Assembly (NCBI GenBank): GCA_024275295.1
Contig: JAJRZI010000027.1
Location: forward strand, 1 to 33,364
Length of the DNA stretch: 33,364 nucleotides
Origin: Gammaproteobacteria bacterium
GTDB taxonomy: Bacteria > Pseudomonadota > Gammaproteobacteria > Chromatiales > Chromatiaceae
Direction of reading: 5' to 3'
The notes under the pieces were generated by a model. The model did not search any database and was not told where the DNA came from. It worked only from the letters and a program-made list of their open reading frames with translations. How positions within the stretch are numbered: the first letter of the stretch is position 1; every line of letters starts with the position of its first letter. Made by a program: the position numbers and the translations under genes. Shown piece by piece: positions 1-8,193 of this stretch.

Positions 1-24
1 AATTCCTGCAAATAATTTAATCAT
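1..24 (-). CDS. Start of the second integron cassette gene (partial)
   Basis: The first eight codons of a minus-strand gene that leaves the window (MIKLFAGI). An AAGGAG ribosome binding site lies seven bases before the ATG. It lies in the cassette that begins right after the attC crossover point at about 139, so it is probably the second cassette's gene. Nothing can be said about function. Confidence 0.5.
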
Positions 25-133
25 TATTAATCTCCTTAAATTTCATCTGCATAAACATGCTTACGACTATATCTGCGCAACCACCACAAATCAACTGACA
101 CACACTTTGTGCGCGTTTTGGGAATTTATTTTT

Positions 134-235
134 GCATAACGCCCTCATCAGGGGCTTTCAGAAGGGGCGCGATTTTTGCGAATGCAAAAAATCGTGAACC
201 TTCTGAAAGTCCCGCTGGATGAGTTTGTTAGCTGC
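134..235 (-). other. Integron attC recombination site
   Basis: Read on the minus strand, the site opens with GCAGCTAACAA and closes with GGGCGTTATGC. These are the usual R'' (TAACAA) and R' (GCGTTA) ends of an attC. The arms pair as CTCATC/GATGAG and CTTTCAGAAGG/CCTTCTGAAAG, and the tip carries a second stem, CGATTTTTGC/GCAAAAAATCG. On the folded plus strand (the bottom strand that IntI uses) the L'' arm has unpaired T and G bases that the other arm lacks. This is the family's signature of extrahelical bases and sets the orientation. The crossover should fall between G140 and T139 on the minus strand. Confidence 0.85.
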
Positions 236-865
236 ATATTTTAATTAATGTAAAATTACATGACAGAACGCGACATCTTTCGGCCTAAATTGACGTGCGC
301 TCATACCTTCTTCTTCAGTTTCGATTAAGCTTTGATGCACCCACTACTTAGGAGCTTTTTTCAATATTCTGGTAATTCACCTGTTTCTGTGAGATGAATA
401 AATTGCTCTTCATTTAAAGCAATAACATTTTGTGCCCTTGCTTTCTCAATTTTCTTTGGCCCTGCATTGTCACCGCAACATAAGAAATTGAGATTTCGAG
501 TAACTGAACTTCTAATAATTAGCCCTTTTCCTTCGGCAATTTTTATTAGTCGTTTTTTGTCATCACTTTTGAAGCCGGTAAAACAAACATCGAGGTGGTG
601 ATGTGATTTCGGTGGAGCCTTGGGTGGTGGACTAATTGAAATATAATGATTTAGTTTAGAGTCTATATTATCATTATTTTTGATAATTTCTAGAATTCGA
701 TCTTTTCGAAAAGTTCTTAAATCATTAGCCGTATGACAAAACCCCTGTAAGTATTCATTTGTTTCAGATATATCGGAGATTATTCTGGCTGTAATATTTC
801 CTCTAGCATCTTGATATATAAATGTAGTTTCGTTAATGCTCATAAGCTTCTCCTTTAGCAGCTAA
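140..865 (-). mobile_element. Complete integron gene cassette
   Basis: A 726-bp unit that runs from TTAGCTGC (865 downward) to the G at 140. In true cassettes the first bases of the linear form are complementary to the start of the cassette's own attC. Here the start TTAGCTGC matches the attC beginning GCAGCTAA exactly, so both boundaries are well supported. The cassette holds one gene (361-843), a short leader with a ribosome binding site, about 125 bp of non-coding sequence after the gene and the attC. It is the first cassette next to the integrase. Confidence 0.82.
361..843 (-). CDS. Cassette protein: WYL-like segment plus BRCT domain
   Basis: A 160-residue protein. Residues about 8-55 look like a minimal WYL domain: a Y-x-D-x-x-G strand, the segment YLQGFCHTANDLRTFRKDRI, then a Pro-rich linker (about 71-79). 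WYL domains are known as ligand- or nucleic-acid-sensing modules of regulators and phage-defence genes. Residues about 83-157 match a bacterial BRCT domain of the kind at the C-terminus of NAD-dependent DNA ligase, with CFTGF near the start and GDNAGPKKIEKA in the middle. Such domains bind DNA or protein partners. There is no catalytic motif, signal peptide or membrane segment. The start is fixed by AAGGAG six bases before ATG. The gene is AT-rich compared with the core genes, as expected for a cassette. The function is unknown; a DNA-damage or defence role is inference. Confidence 0.75.
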   Translation of the reverse strand: MSINETTFIYQDARGNITARIISDISETNEYLQGFCHTANDLRTFRKDRILEIIKNNDNIDSKLNHYISISPPPKAPPKSHHHLDVCFTGFKSDDKKRLIKIAEGKGLIIRSSVTRNLNFLCCGDNAGPKKIEKARAQNVIALNEEQFIHLTETGELPEY

Positions 866-1008
866 CTGGTAATATTCGGCAGGCTTATCCTGCCAAAAGT
901 ATCTACATATAGAAGCATGCTTCTATATGTAGAAGCTAGATATCTACTTATAGATATCTATATACAGATACCTCACCACAATACTGCAGCTTAGAATTTA
1001 GCTGCTAT
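861..1008 (-). other. Candidate attI / integron platform region
   Basis: Non-coding stretch between the companion gene (ends 1009) and the first cassette (begins 865). The cassette junction is GTTAGC at 866-861 on the minus strand, where attI should end. The stretch also has GGCAGG/CCTGCC (878-883 with 889-894) and GCAGCT/AGCTGC (986-991 with 1000-1005). The last repeats the core-like AGCTGC seen at the cassette junctions. Two strong palindromes lie between and are listed separately. That this is attI is inferred from position only. An attC-like site of unusual length is an alternative. Confidence 0.45.
902..960. repeat. Two adjacent palindromes in the integron platform
   Basis: Positions 902-933 form a perfect 32-bp palindrome whose left half is TCTACATATAGAAGCA. 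Next to it, 937-946 and 951-960 are both TAGATATCTA, itself a palindrome. They therefore form two direct copies and also a 10-bp stem with the loop CTTA. The elements share the ATATAGA/TCTATAT theme. Possible roles are a protein-binding operator, a single-strand fold for the integrase, a transcription barrier or the footprint of a transposed element. Only the symmetry is observed. Confidence 0.9.
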
Positions 1009-1389
1009 TCAGTCATTTTCATTCTCTATGATACGCTCTTCCAGCCCAAGTTTTACGATTTTTTTATAGCTGAGTTCCCACAGTTTTTGCCGGGGCCGCC
1101 ATATTCCACCCGCTTCTTTAACTTGTTCTCGAATAGTCATTTCATAAAACGCCACTCGAATTCCCAGTCGATCATTGTCATCTCGTTTCTTGATTGCACT
1201 GGTATTGGTTGCACTGGCTGATATGCCTGGCTGCCAGTCACTTTCCTCTGCAATAAACTCAACTGTTGTATAGCGCCGCTTTTTTTCCAAATCATATCGA
1301 TATCTTACAGAAACCAGGCGATCTCCATATAGCTCACCCCATTTTTTTGTCCCTTTTTGACCGGGCTTCAGACATGCTTTTATTCTCAT
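1009..1389 (-). CDS. Conserved small protein next to the integron integrase
   Basis: A 126-residue basic, cytoplasmic-looking protein with no signal peptide or membrane segment. The N-terminal half (about 1-50) has a GDRLVSVRYRYD segment and a second half has REQVKEAGGIWRPRQKLWEL. From memory, proteins of this pattern recur beside integrases and transposases in environmental gammaproteobacteria, but I know of no assigned function. It starts 20 bp after the end of intI in the same direction, with AAGGGA eight bases before the ATG, so the two are probably co-transcribed. It lies outside the first cassette boundary, so it belongs to the integron platform and not to the mobile array, unless the sequence at 861-1008 is an unusual attC. 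Accessory DNA-binding or regulatory roles are speculation. Confidence 0.65.
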   Translation of the reverse strand: MRIKACLKPGQKGTKKWGELYGDRLVSVRYRYDLEKKRRYTTVEFIAEESDWQPGISASATNTSAIKKRDDNDRLGIRVAFYEMTIREQVKEAGGIWRPRQKLWELSYKKIVKLGLEERIIENEND

Positions 1390-1409
1390 TTTATTATTCC
1401 CTTATATTG

Positions 1410-2456
1410 TTACCATCGTTTCACTCTATTCATTTCCACTGCCTTATTCATTACGTCTGGTGTTAGAAACTGCTCTAACGGGCTGCGTACGCCACTTGCT
1501 CCCATTTGCAGAACATGGGTATAGATCATCGTTGTCCGTATATCGCTATGCCCAAGCAGCTCCTGCACTGTTCGAATATCATACGCTGCTTCCAGTAAAT
1601 GGGTTGCGAAGCTGTGTCTCAGGGCATGGCAGCTGGCGTGTTTGTATATTCTTGCCTGTTTTTTGGCGCGTTTCAGTTCACGATTCAAAGTTGATTCATG
1701 CAGATGATGGCGGCGTTTTTTTCCTGAACGAGGGTCTTCAGATGTTGTTTTGGCAAAGAATACATATTGCCAGCCCCACTCTTTTGCAGCATTCTGGTAT
1801 TTTCGTGCCAAGGCATGGGGAAGATAGACCTCACCATTACCATTGGTCAGGTCTTTTTGGTGAAGGATTCGGCCTGCCTTTAGTTGTTCCTGTAGCGAGG
1901 TAATAAGTGATGAGGGGAGGACGGTGACACGATCTTTCCCCCCTTTTCCCTGTCGGATGTTGATCTGTTTACGATCAAAGTCAAGATCCTTTACCCGCAG
2001 TCGCAGGCACTCCATTGCACGCATTCCTGAACCATAGATCAGTTTATTCGCTAAGCCGCTCATCCCTTCCAGGCATGGGAGTATGCGCATAATCTCTTGT
2101 TGACTAAATACAGTGGGTAAATTTTGCGGGCATTTTGCACGACGGATATTGTGCATTTGCTCAAGCTCGGTTTTCAGTACTTGTTTGTAGAGAAAAACCA
2201 GTGCATTGAGGGCTTGATTTTGGGTAGATGCTGCAACATTAAGCTCAACAGCCAGATAAGATAGGAACTGTTCAACTTCTTGCGCGCCCATTTTAGCCGG
2301 GTGTTTTTTATTATGGTGCAGGATATAACGCTTTACCCATTGCAGATAGGCTTTCTCTGTACGGATACTGTAGTGCTTTAGTCTGATCGCATTCCGTACC
2401 TGGGCTAATAGTTTTGAGCTGCCTACGATTCCATCTGTGGTCTTTTCCATTGGCAT
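1410..2456 (-). CDS. intI: Integron integrase (tyrosine recombinase)
   Basis: A 348-residue tyrosine recombinase that would join attC and attI sites and capture gene cassettes. The N-terminal SAM-like DNA-binding domain covers about residues 15-100 ([20 protein letters not shown]). The catalytic domain carries Arg in [13 protein letters not shown], the HALRH box, the second conserved His/Arg set in ELLGHSD, and the nucleophilic Tyr in TTMIYTHV. The extra segment that separates IntI from XerC/D is present at about 210-260 ([34 protein letters not shown]). Length is close to the usual 320-340. The codon at 2450 is an alternative start with better spacing from an AGG. It points the same way as the cassettes, which follow its 3' end; classical integrons have intI divergent. 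All catalytic residues are visible, so it is probably active. Confidence 0.95.
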   Translation of the reverse strand: MPMEKTTDGIVGSSKLLAQVRNAIRLKHYSIRTEKAYLQWVKRYILHHNKKHPAKMGAQEVEQFLSYLAVELNVAASTQNQALNALVFLYKQVLKTELEQMHNIRRAKCPQNLPTVFSQQEIMRILPCLEGMSGLANKLIYGSGMRAMECLRLRVKDLDFDRKQINIRQGKGGKDRVTVLPSSLITSLQEQLKAGRILHQKDLTNGNGEVYLPHALARKYQNAAKEWGWQYVFFAKTTSEDPRSGKKRRHHLHESTLNRELKRAKKQARIYKHASCHALRHSFATHLLEAAYDIRTVQELLGHSDIRTTMIYTHVLQMGASGVRSPLEQFLTPDVMNKAVEMNRVKRW

Positions 2457-2520
2457 TGGCCTGTTTTTATGTTGTTTTCAGATAATTTACCATATATCCA
2501 GAGGGGAATAAAAGTCCTGG

Positions 2521-2561
2521 AGGTTCAATTCAAAATCCACAATTGAACCTGCTGTGGATTT
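2521..2561. repeat. Overlapping alternative hairpins upstream of intI
   Basis: AGGTTCAATT at 2521-2530 pairs with AATTGAACCT at 2541-2550, a perfect 10-bp stem with a 10-nt loop. The loop itself contains AAATCCACA (2533-2541), which pairs with TGTGGATTT at 2553-2561. The two stems cannot form together. The site lies 65 bp before the intI start and 32 bp after the preceding gene's stop. It could be an attenuator-like switch, a terminator or a binding site; no T-run follows on the minus strand. Confidence 0.8.
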
Positions 2562-2593
2562 CAGATTCAATAATTTTCTCCAGTTTGAGTTGA

Positions 2594-2962
2594 CTATTTA
2601 ACCATTTTTACGAATGAGTCAATCAATAACTCCGGGGTTTTAAATGCTTGTCTATCCAAATAATAATAAGTACCTATTTGTGCCGCATCACGATAGATAC
2701 GGTATTCAATTTTTGTTTTTGGTATTACGCCAATGATATACTTTTCACCATCATCTTCTTCTATTCTTTGATTGCCTTTTACGTCATTAAAGTAGAACAA
2801 TGCTTTTTGAAGCTCTTCATTACAACGATTTTGAAAGCATGAAAGTGCGTTTGCATCTTCTTTTAAATAAGGCTCCCATGCCACATCCATTTCATGGGAA
2901 ATGTTCAGTTGCCGCTTGAACCATTCTAATATTTTTACAACTACTTTGTTTAAGGTAGACAT
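2594..2962 (-). CDS. Small protein of unknown function
   Basis: A 122-residue protein that I do not recognise. It has no signal peptide or membrane segment. It is acidic in the middle (IEEDDGEKY) and has a Tyr-rich stretch near residues 85-102 (KIEYRIYRD, GTYYYLD) that suggests a small alpha/beta fold. It is AT-rich, like the integron next to it and unlike the core genes downstream, which points to acquired DNA. It ends with TAG; reading on would add only eight codons. The start ATG has no strong ribosome binding site. It sits between the AAA ATPase gene and intI, all in one direction, but there is no evidence that they work together. Confidence 0.55.
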   Translation of the reverse strand: MSTLNKVVVKILEWFKRQLNISHEMDVAWEPYLKEDANALSCFQNRCNEELQKALFYFNDVKGNQRIEEDDGEKYIIGVIPKTKIEYRIYRDAAQIGTYYYLDRQAFKTPELLIDSFVKMVK

Positions 2963-3013
2963 TTCATTACAACCCGCATAGAACAGGCATAGTTATCGTT
3001 ATAATAAGTATTT

Positions 3014-4522
3014 TCACTGACTCTCTTCATTAAATGAAAGCTCTCTACCTTTTCCTTTAGATGCCGGGGTCGCTCTGTCCCAGGCCCAATCCCTGATCTT
3101 TTTTATCTGCTCTTTCATGGTTTCTGATAGTGGAACAATTGTATCAATGTGCTTGGCGATATCTTTTGTTGTAAATGTATGATCTTGAGCACAGGCATCA
3201 ATTCGTCCTCCATTGACTGCCTGTTCTATCTCTGCTGCATTCCACTCTTTTGTTATCTTTGTAAGGTGCGCAATATTAAAATCGTCGGGATTTTGATTGT
3301 TTGCCTTAATATGTATTTTGAGAATCTCTGCCCGTTCTTCATCATCGGGAAGATCACAAAAGAAGACCTGGTCAAAGCGTCCTTTCCGAATAAGTTCTGC
3401 GGGTAGCGACTCAATCCGGTTGGCAGTTGCTGCTACAAAGACCAATGGTGATTTTTCCTGCATCCAGGTTAAAAAGGCTGAAAATATATGGGATTGATTG
3501 ATATTGCCGCCTTCAAGCAGGCCCAATCCGTTCTCTATCTCATCAATCCAGAGCACTGCGGGGGCGGCGCTCTCTACCATTTGCGTGACTTTATGGAATG
3601 CGGCTTCCGGGCTGCCATGCATTTGCGAGAATATGAGATTCATATCCAATCTAAAAAGCGGTACATTCCATGTATTGGCTACGACCTTGGCACACATGCT
3701 TTTGCCGCATCCACTGATGCCCATGATCAAAATACCTCTGGGTATGGGCATGCCACTCAATTGCGCCTTGTGGGTAAAGATATTTTTTCTTATATTGATC
3801 CACTCTTTTAATCGACCAAGGCCGCCAACCTGATCAATATTAAAATCAACCGGGACATATTCCAGGCTGCTCATGCCTCCGCTGGTCACTAGCCGTCTTT
3901 TGCATTCATTGATCAAACTGGAAACAGCTGCAGTGGTTATTTTTTTACAGTGGTTGATTTGATGCATTACATGTGTCGCATCATTCAGAGTAAGTCCACA
4001 GAGTGAGAGTGCAATATCTTTTAGTGCTTCATTATGTAATTTTCGGGTTGCGCTTTTATTCTGCAAATCATGAAGATGGGCCAGCATCTCATCCAGGCCT
4101 GGCAGGCTAACATTTATCTGGAATATTTCATTGCTTAGTGCATGTGGAATGGCTTTATCTGATGAGACTATAAAAATAAACAGGTCATTCCGTTCACGAA
4201 ATTTTTCATAGGCGTCCCGCAGTAATCTATCCATTTTGGGCTGGCCGGAAAAGTCCAGCAGATCTTTCATGATGTAAAAGCCGGGCCTACCGTCTTTAAT
4301 AATGACTTGCAGTGCTTTTATTGGGTCTTTTGTCTCTTCAATTGTGTCTTTAACCTCTATCCCGGTCGTACATGACCATGTGATAACCGGCAGATCACTC
4401 TTCTGTTTTTCAGCAAGCTGGTACAGCAGTTTAATGATACGGTGCTCTTCTGTGCTATTGAGATAGATTATGGGGTACTGGCCTGCAATGGCTTTTTCTA
4501 TCTCTTTTGTTACTCCGGCCAT
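3014..4522 (-). CDS. AAA+ ATPase, Ycf46-like
   Basis: A 502-residue two-part ATPase that resembles the Ycf46 family of cyanobacteria and many other bacteria. Counting from this start, residues about 1-220 form the divergent N-terminal domain (the EKAIAGQYPIIYLNSTEE opening is typical). The AAA+ module follows: VGGLGRLKEW, Walker A GISGCGKS, Walker B VLWIDEIE, sensor AATAN, and the arginine-finger region ELIRKGRFDQVFF. The frame is open to an ATG at 4597, but that would overlap fcl by 41 bp and add an atypical leader. The ATG at 4522 follows an AGGA at good distance and starts the conserved sequence, so it was chosen. It begins 34 bp after fcl and is probably the last gene of a gmd-fcl transcript. 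Family members are poorly characterised; a cyanobacterial Ycf46 was linked to CO2 use. The role here is unknown. Confidence 0.85.
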   Translation of the reverse strand: MAGVTKEIEKAIAGQYPIIYLNSTEEHRIIKLLYQLAEKQKSDLPVITWSCTTGIEVKDTIEETKDPIKALQVIIKDGRPGFYIMKDLLDFSGQPKMDRLLRDAYEKFRERNDLFIFIVSSDKAIPHALSNEIFQINVSLPGLDEMLAHLHDLQNKSATRKLHNEALKDIALSLCGLTLNDATHVMHQINHCKKITTAAVSSLINECKRRLVTSGGMSSLEYVPVDFNIDQVGGLGRLKEWINIRKNIFTHKAQLSGMPIPRGILIMGISGCGKSMCAKVVANTWNVPLFRLDMNLIFSQMHGSPEAAFHKVTQMVESAAPAVLWIDEIENGLGLLEGGNINQSHIFSAFLTWMQEKSPLVFVAATANRIESLPAELIRKGRFDQVFFCDLPDDEERAEILKIHIKANNQNPDDFNIAHLTKITKEWNAAEIEQAVNGGRIDACAQDHTFTTKDIAKHIDTIVPLSETMKEQIKKIRDWAWDRATPASKGKGRELSFNEESQ

Positions 4523-4556
4523 TTTCCATTTCCTGTCTATTTGGACGTTAACCCGA

Positions 4557-5531
4557 TTAGCCGCGCAAGCTGCTCTGGTTTTGAAGAAACCATTCATAGG
4601 CTTTAGTCAGCCCATTAGATAACTCTGTTTTCGCGTGCCACCCAAGCTGCTGTACTAATTCAACATTTAAGAGTTTGCGTGGTGCGCCATCTGGTTTTGT
4701 TTTATCAAAGAGGATCTCACCGTTATAGCCAACAACCCTGCCCACCTCTTTTGCCAATTCAGCGATGCTGATATCACGGCCTGTACCAATATTCAGGTGC
4801 GACACCATCGGCTCTGTCTTTTCCAGATAGCGATCATGATCCAGCGCCATAATAAACAGGCAGGCATCGGCCATGTCATCCACATATAAGAATTCACGTT
4901 TTGGATTTCCGCTGCCCCATACATTAACTGCTGGCAGGCTATCTGTTTTGGCCTCGTGGAATTTTCTTAACAGTGCCGGAATAACATGGCTGCCTTCAAG
5001 ATTATAGTTATCTTCAGGGCCATAAAGATTGGTCGGCATCACAGAACGATAGTCCGTACCGTATTGCCGATTGTACGATTCACACAGCTTTATGCCCGCA
5101 ATCTTTGCAATGGCGTAGGGTTCATTGGTCGGTTCCAGTCTGCCGGTCAGGAGCACTGATTCAGCCATGGGCTGTGCCGCCATGCGCGGATATATGCAAG
5201 AGCTGCCTAAAAACAGCAGCCGCTTGACGCCTGCTCGCCAGGCTGCATCAATGATATTTGTCTCTATCATCAGGTTCTGATAGATAAATTCTGCGGGCCG
5301 GGTATTGTTCGCATGGATTCCACCAACGCGGGTAGCTGCTAAAAAGACAAACTCCGGTTTCTCTGCTTTAAAAAAAGAGCGTACCGCCTGCTGGTTTGTC
5401 AGATCCAGTTCTGAATGGGTACGGGTGATGATATTTTGGTATCCATCAGCATGCAGTCGCCGCATAATGGCTGACCCCACCATACCCGCATGGCCAGCCA
5501 GATAGATTTTTGAAGCGAGGTCAAATGCCAT
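4557..5531 (-). CDS. fcl: GDP-L-fucose synthase
   Basis: A 324-residue short-chain dehydrogenase of the extended type. It turns GDP-4-keto-6-deoxy-D-mannose into GDP-L-fucose by epimerisation and NADPH-dependent reduction. The N-terminal nucleotide-binding motif is [10 protein letters not shown] (residues 13-22). The catalytic Tyr and Lys are in YAIAKIAG, and LGSSCIYP carries the conserved Ser/Cys. Length is typical (about 310-325). The start ATG shares its A with the gmd stop (TAATG), which indicates translational coupling. The product feeds surface polysaccharide or lipopolysaccharide synthesis; no glycosyltransferase gene is visible in the window. Confidence 0.95.
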   Translation of the reverse strand: MAFDLASKIYLAGHAGMVGSAIMRRLHADGYQNIITRTHSELDLTNQQAVRSFFKAEKPEFVFLAATRVGGIHANNTRPAEFIYQNLMIETNIIDAAWRAGVKRLLFLGSSCIYPRMAAQPMAESVLLTGRLEPTNEPYAIAKIAGIKLCESYNRQYGTDYRSVMPTNLYGPEDNYNLEGSHVIPALLRKFHEAKTDSLPAVNVWGSGNPKREFLYVDDMADACLFIMALDHDRYLEKTEPMVSHLNIGTGRDISIAELAKEVGRVVGYNGEILFDKTKPDGAPRKLLNVELVQQLGWHAKTELSNGLTKAYEWFLQNQSSLRG

Positions 5532-6646
5532 TATTCATTTCGCTCGTAGGTTTGAAATCCTTCCCGACGACACAACTCATCTTTTTTAGCCAGTTCAAGA
5601 TCCTCTCGCGCCATCTCTGCCACCAGCGCTTTGAATTCTATTTTTGGCGTCCAGCCCAGTTTTTCTTTTGCCTTGGAGGGATCGCCGAGTAGCGTCTCAA
5701 CCTCTGTTGGCCTGTAGTAACGTGGATCAACCTTGACAATAACATCCCCTGGCTTGACACTGCATTCCGCTTTTGGCGCAGCATCTACAATAGCAACCTC
5801 TTCCTCAGCCACCCCTTCCCAGCGCAAGCCTATACCCAACTCTGTTGCCGCGGCTGTTACAAAATCGCGCACGGTATATTGCATTCCAGTTGCAATGACA
5901 AAATCCTCCGGCTTTTCCTGTTGCAGCATCAGCCACTGCATCTCAACATAATCTTTTGCATGTCCCCAGTCACGCCGGGCATCCATATTCCCCAGGTAGA
6001 GACAGGCTTGAAGTCCCAGGCTGATACGCGCCAGGGCGCGGGTGATCTTGCGCGTAACGAAGGTTTCACCACGCACTGGCGATTCATGATTAAACAGGAT
6101 GCCATTGCAGGCATAGATACCGTACGCCTCCCTGTAGTTTACGGTTATCCAGTAGGCATAGAGTTTTGCCACGGCATAGGGTGATCGTGGGTAAAAGGGG
6201 GTGGTTTCACTTTGCGGTGTCTCTTGCACCAACCCATACAGCTCTGAGGTTGATGCCTGATAAAATCGGGTCTTTTTTTCCAACCCGAGAATGCGTATCG
6301 CTTCCAGCACCCGCAATGCGCCAAGGGCGTCTGCATTGGCTGTATATTCCGGCTCTTCAAACGAAACCGCAACATGGCTTTGGGCTGCCAGATTATACAG
6401 TTCGTCCGGTTTCACCTGCTGAATAATACGCACCAGGCTCGATGAGTCTGTCATGTCACCATAGTGGAGAATAAAGTCACGGTCAGGTTGGGATGGGGCC
6501 TGATACAGGTGATCTATCCGATCCGTGTTGAACAGTGATGAGCGGCGCTTGATGCCATGAACCTCGTACCCTTTGTGCAGTAAAAACTCGGCCAGATAGG
6601 CTCCATCCTGCCCGGTAATACCTGTAATCAGTGCTCTCTTTTTCAT
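5531..6646 (-). CDS. gmd: GDP-mannose 4,6-dehydratase
   Basis: A 371-residue NADP-dependent dehydratase that makes GDP-4-keto-6-deoxy-D-mannose, the substrate of the fcl product encoded next. It has the glycine motif [14 protein letters not shown] at residues 8-21, QASTSELYG with the catalytic Thr/Ser and Glu, [15 protein letters not shown] with Tyr and Lys, and [16 protein letters not shown], all typical of Gmd. Length matches the family (about 370). AGGA lies six bases before the ATG. The pair gmd-fcl overlaps by one base and forms an operon, probably with the AAA ATPase gene. Confidence 0.96.
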   Translation of the reverse strand: MKKRALITGITGQDGAYLAEFLLHKGYEVHGIKRRSSLFNTDRIDHLYQAPSQPDRDFILHYGDMTDSSSLVRIIQQVKPDELYNLAAQSHVAVSFEEPEYTANADALGALRVLEAIRILGLEKKTRFYQASTSELYGLVQETPQSETTPFYPRSPYAVAKLYAYWITVNYREAYGIYACNGILFNHESPVRGETFVTRKITRALARISLGLQACLYLGNMDARRDWGHAKDYVEMQWLMLQQEKPEDFVIATGMQYTVRDFVTAAATELGIGLRWEGVAEEEVAIVDAAPKAECSVKPGDVIVKVDPRYYRPTEVETLLGDPSKAKEKLGWTPKIEFKALVAEMAREDLELAKKDELCRREGFQTYERNE

Positions 6647-6667
6647 CTGTTTTCCTGATAAGTTGTA

Positions 6668-8074
6668 TCAATGCAGCGACTTTACTCTGCGGAATTCGCC
6701 AACGAACATAATCACCGGAAAGTTGCGTTTCAGCTCTTTGCTATAGAAATTACGCATGACGACGCCATTGGGGAATTGAATGCGTGTGCCAACCGGCAAA
6801 TCAGCAACCGGCCCGGCCAACCAGGCGGCAAGCCCGTCGTCACGTTGCACTTCCAGATAGCTATAGCGCGCAGCCTTTATGTACGTCACAACGACAGCCT
6901 CATTGGGAAGAACGCCTTTCTGTTCCTGTTTTTTAAGGAGCGCCGCTTTTTTTGCAGCGGCCTCTGCCGCAGTTGTCCAGTAGCCAACATCACCCTGCTC
7001 ATTAAACGCAGCATACTCGATACTGCGTTTATATCCAGTCAGATTGGTTCCACCAATAATATAAATCATATTATTTACAGTCAGCGCACTGATACCCTCT
7101 CGCGGCGACTCCAAAGGCGTGGTAACTGCCCAGCTGCCGAGGCTGCCATCTTTATTGATTCTGGCCTTCTCTATGCTGTCCAGATAGGCCGCGCCATCCA
7201 GGCCGCCAATGGCATAGAGATAATCACCACGCCGGATCGTGGCCAGCCCATAGCGTCCCGTCTGTAGTGATGACTAAAGCTGCCAAGGCTCTAACCAGCC
7301 TTCACTGTCTTCCCGGCTCCATTCCACATCGGCAATACCTACACCCTTCTCTTTGTCATGACCACCGATCATGTAGATACGATCACGCACCTTTTTTACC
7401 GCATGAATATAACGCGCCATATTCATGGTATCTGTCAGTACCAGCCACTCATCGAGCGTCCCATCCGGCAGGATCTCGGCACGCTCTACACTATCCAGTA
7501 AAATCCCGCTGAATCCGCCAAAGACATAGAGATGATGGCCTATCACGGCCAGCTTGGTGCAGCGCCGTTTGGTATTCAGTCTGAACTGCTCTGTTGTCCA
7601 GCTGCCCAGTGTGCCATCGGGTTGGATCTCGGCACGCTCTATGCTGTCCAGCAGGATCTTTCCATAATCACCCTGGCCACCACCCACAACATAGACAAAA
7701 TTCTTATACCGTACGGCAGAAAAAAAACCACGCTCCGTGTTCAGCTCCGGCCCTTGAACCCATGCAGACAGATTGCCTTGCTCACCAACCCTGGTATATT
7801 CGCTGGTGCGCAGAAACCTTTTGCCATCTACTCCACCAATCAGATGGATGACACCATCTATTTCTACTGCGGCGGCACCGGAGCGCGCTGTCTGCATAGG
7901 TGGCCCGGTACGCCAGCCAGGAACCCACACCCGTTCCTGTTGTGCCTGGTGAGCTGCTCTCTGTTGCAACACGGTGCTATCTGCAAATACTTGATTAGCA
8001 ACGATTAGCAGAATAAGGCTCCCGATCAACATCCCTGGCCTCTGCAGGATTGATCGATTCAATCTGTGATTCAT
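6668..8074 (-). pseudogene. Exported six-bladed Kelch-repeat protein, interrupted by one in-frame TAG
   Basis: One reading frame of 468 codons, broken only by TAG at 7274-7276 (codon 267 from this start). Residues 1-32 form a signal peptide (MNHRLNRSILQ..., hydrophobic LIGSLILLIVANQVFA). Six Kelch blades follow, each ending near a Gly-Gly: LIGG, VVGG, VFGG, MIGG, then after the TAG AIGG and IIGG. Repeats such as LDSIERAEIQPDGTLGSW occur on both sides of the TAG. The last 100 residues form another domain (ARYSYLEVQ, GVVMRNFYSKEL) that resembles the small periplasmic NrfJ-like family. The frame is open to 8173, but 8074 gives a clean signal peptide. The TAG falls between blades 4 and 5, so the short product would be an unclosed propeller. 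It is most likely a recent nonsense mutation or a sequence error; readthrough cannot be excluded. Confidence 0.75.
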
Positions 8075-8193
8075 ACCTTGCATATTATTGACTAACATCC
8101 TCTGTACTATAACCCATCCGCCCCTCATTTGTTGAGTGCGGCTACCCTTAAAGAGTAGAGTCAATAGAGACATCTGACAGGAGCAGCCCCACT

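Noticed and set aside
134-235. attC read in the plus-strand orientation
   Set aside because: TAACAA at one end and GCGTTA at the other, the extrahelical T and G on the plus-strand fold, and the matching cassette start at 865 all fix the minus-strand orientation.
2549-2564. LexA-like box (CTG-N10-CAG) near intI
   Set aside because: The inner bases (CTGC...TCAG) lack the conserved T and A of CTGT-N8-ACAG, and the site is part of the hairpin pair.
4523-4597. Longer start of the AAA ATPase gene
   Set aside because: It would overlap fcl and add residues unlike the family; the ATG at 4522 has a ribosome binding site.
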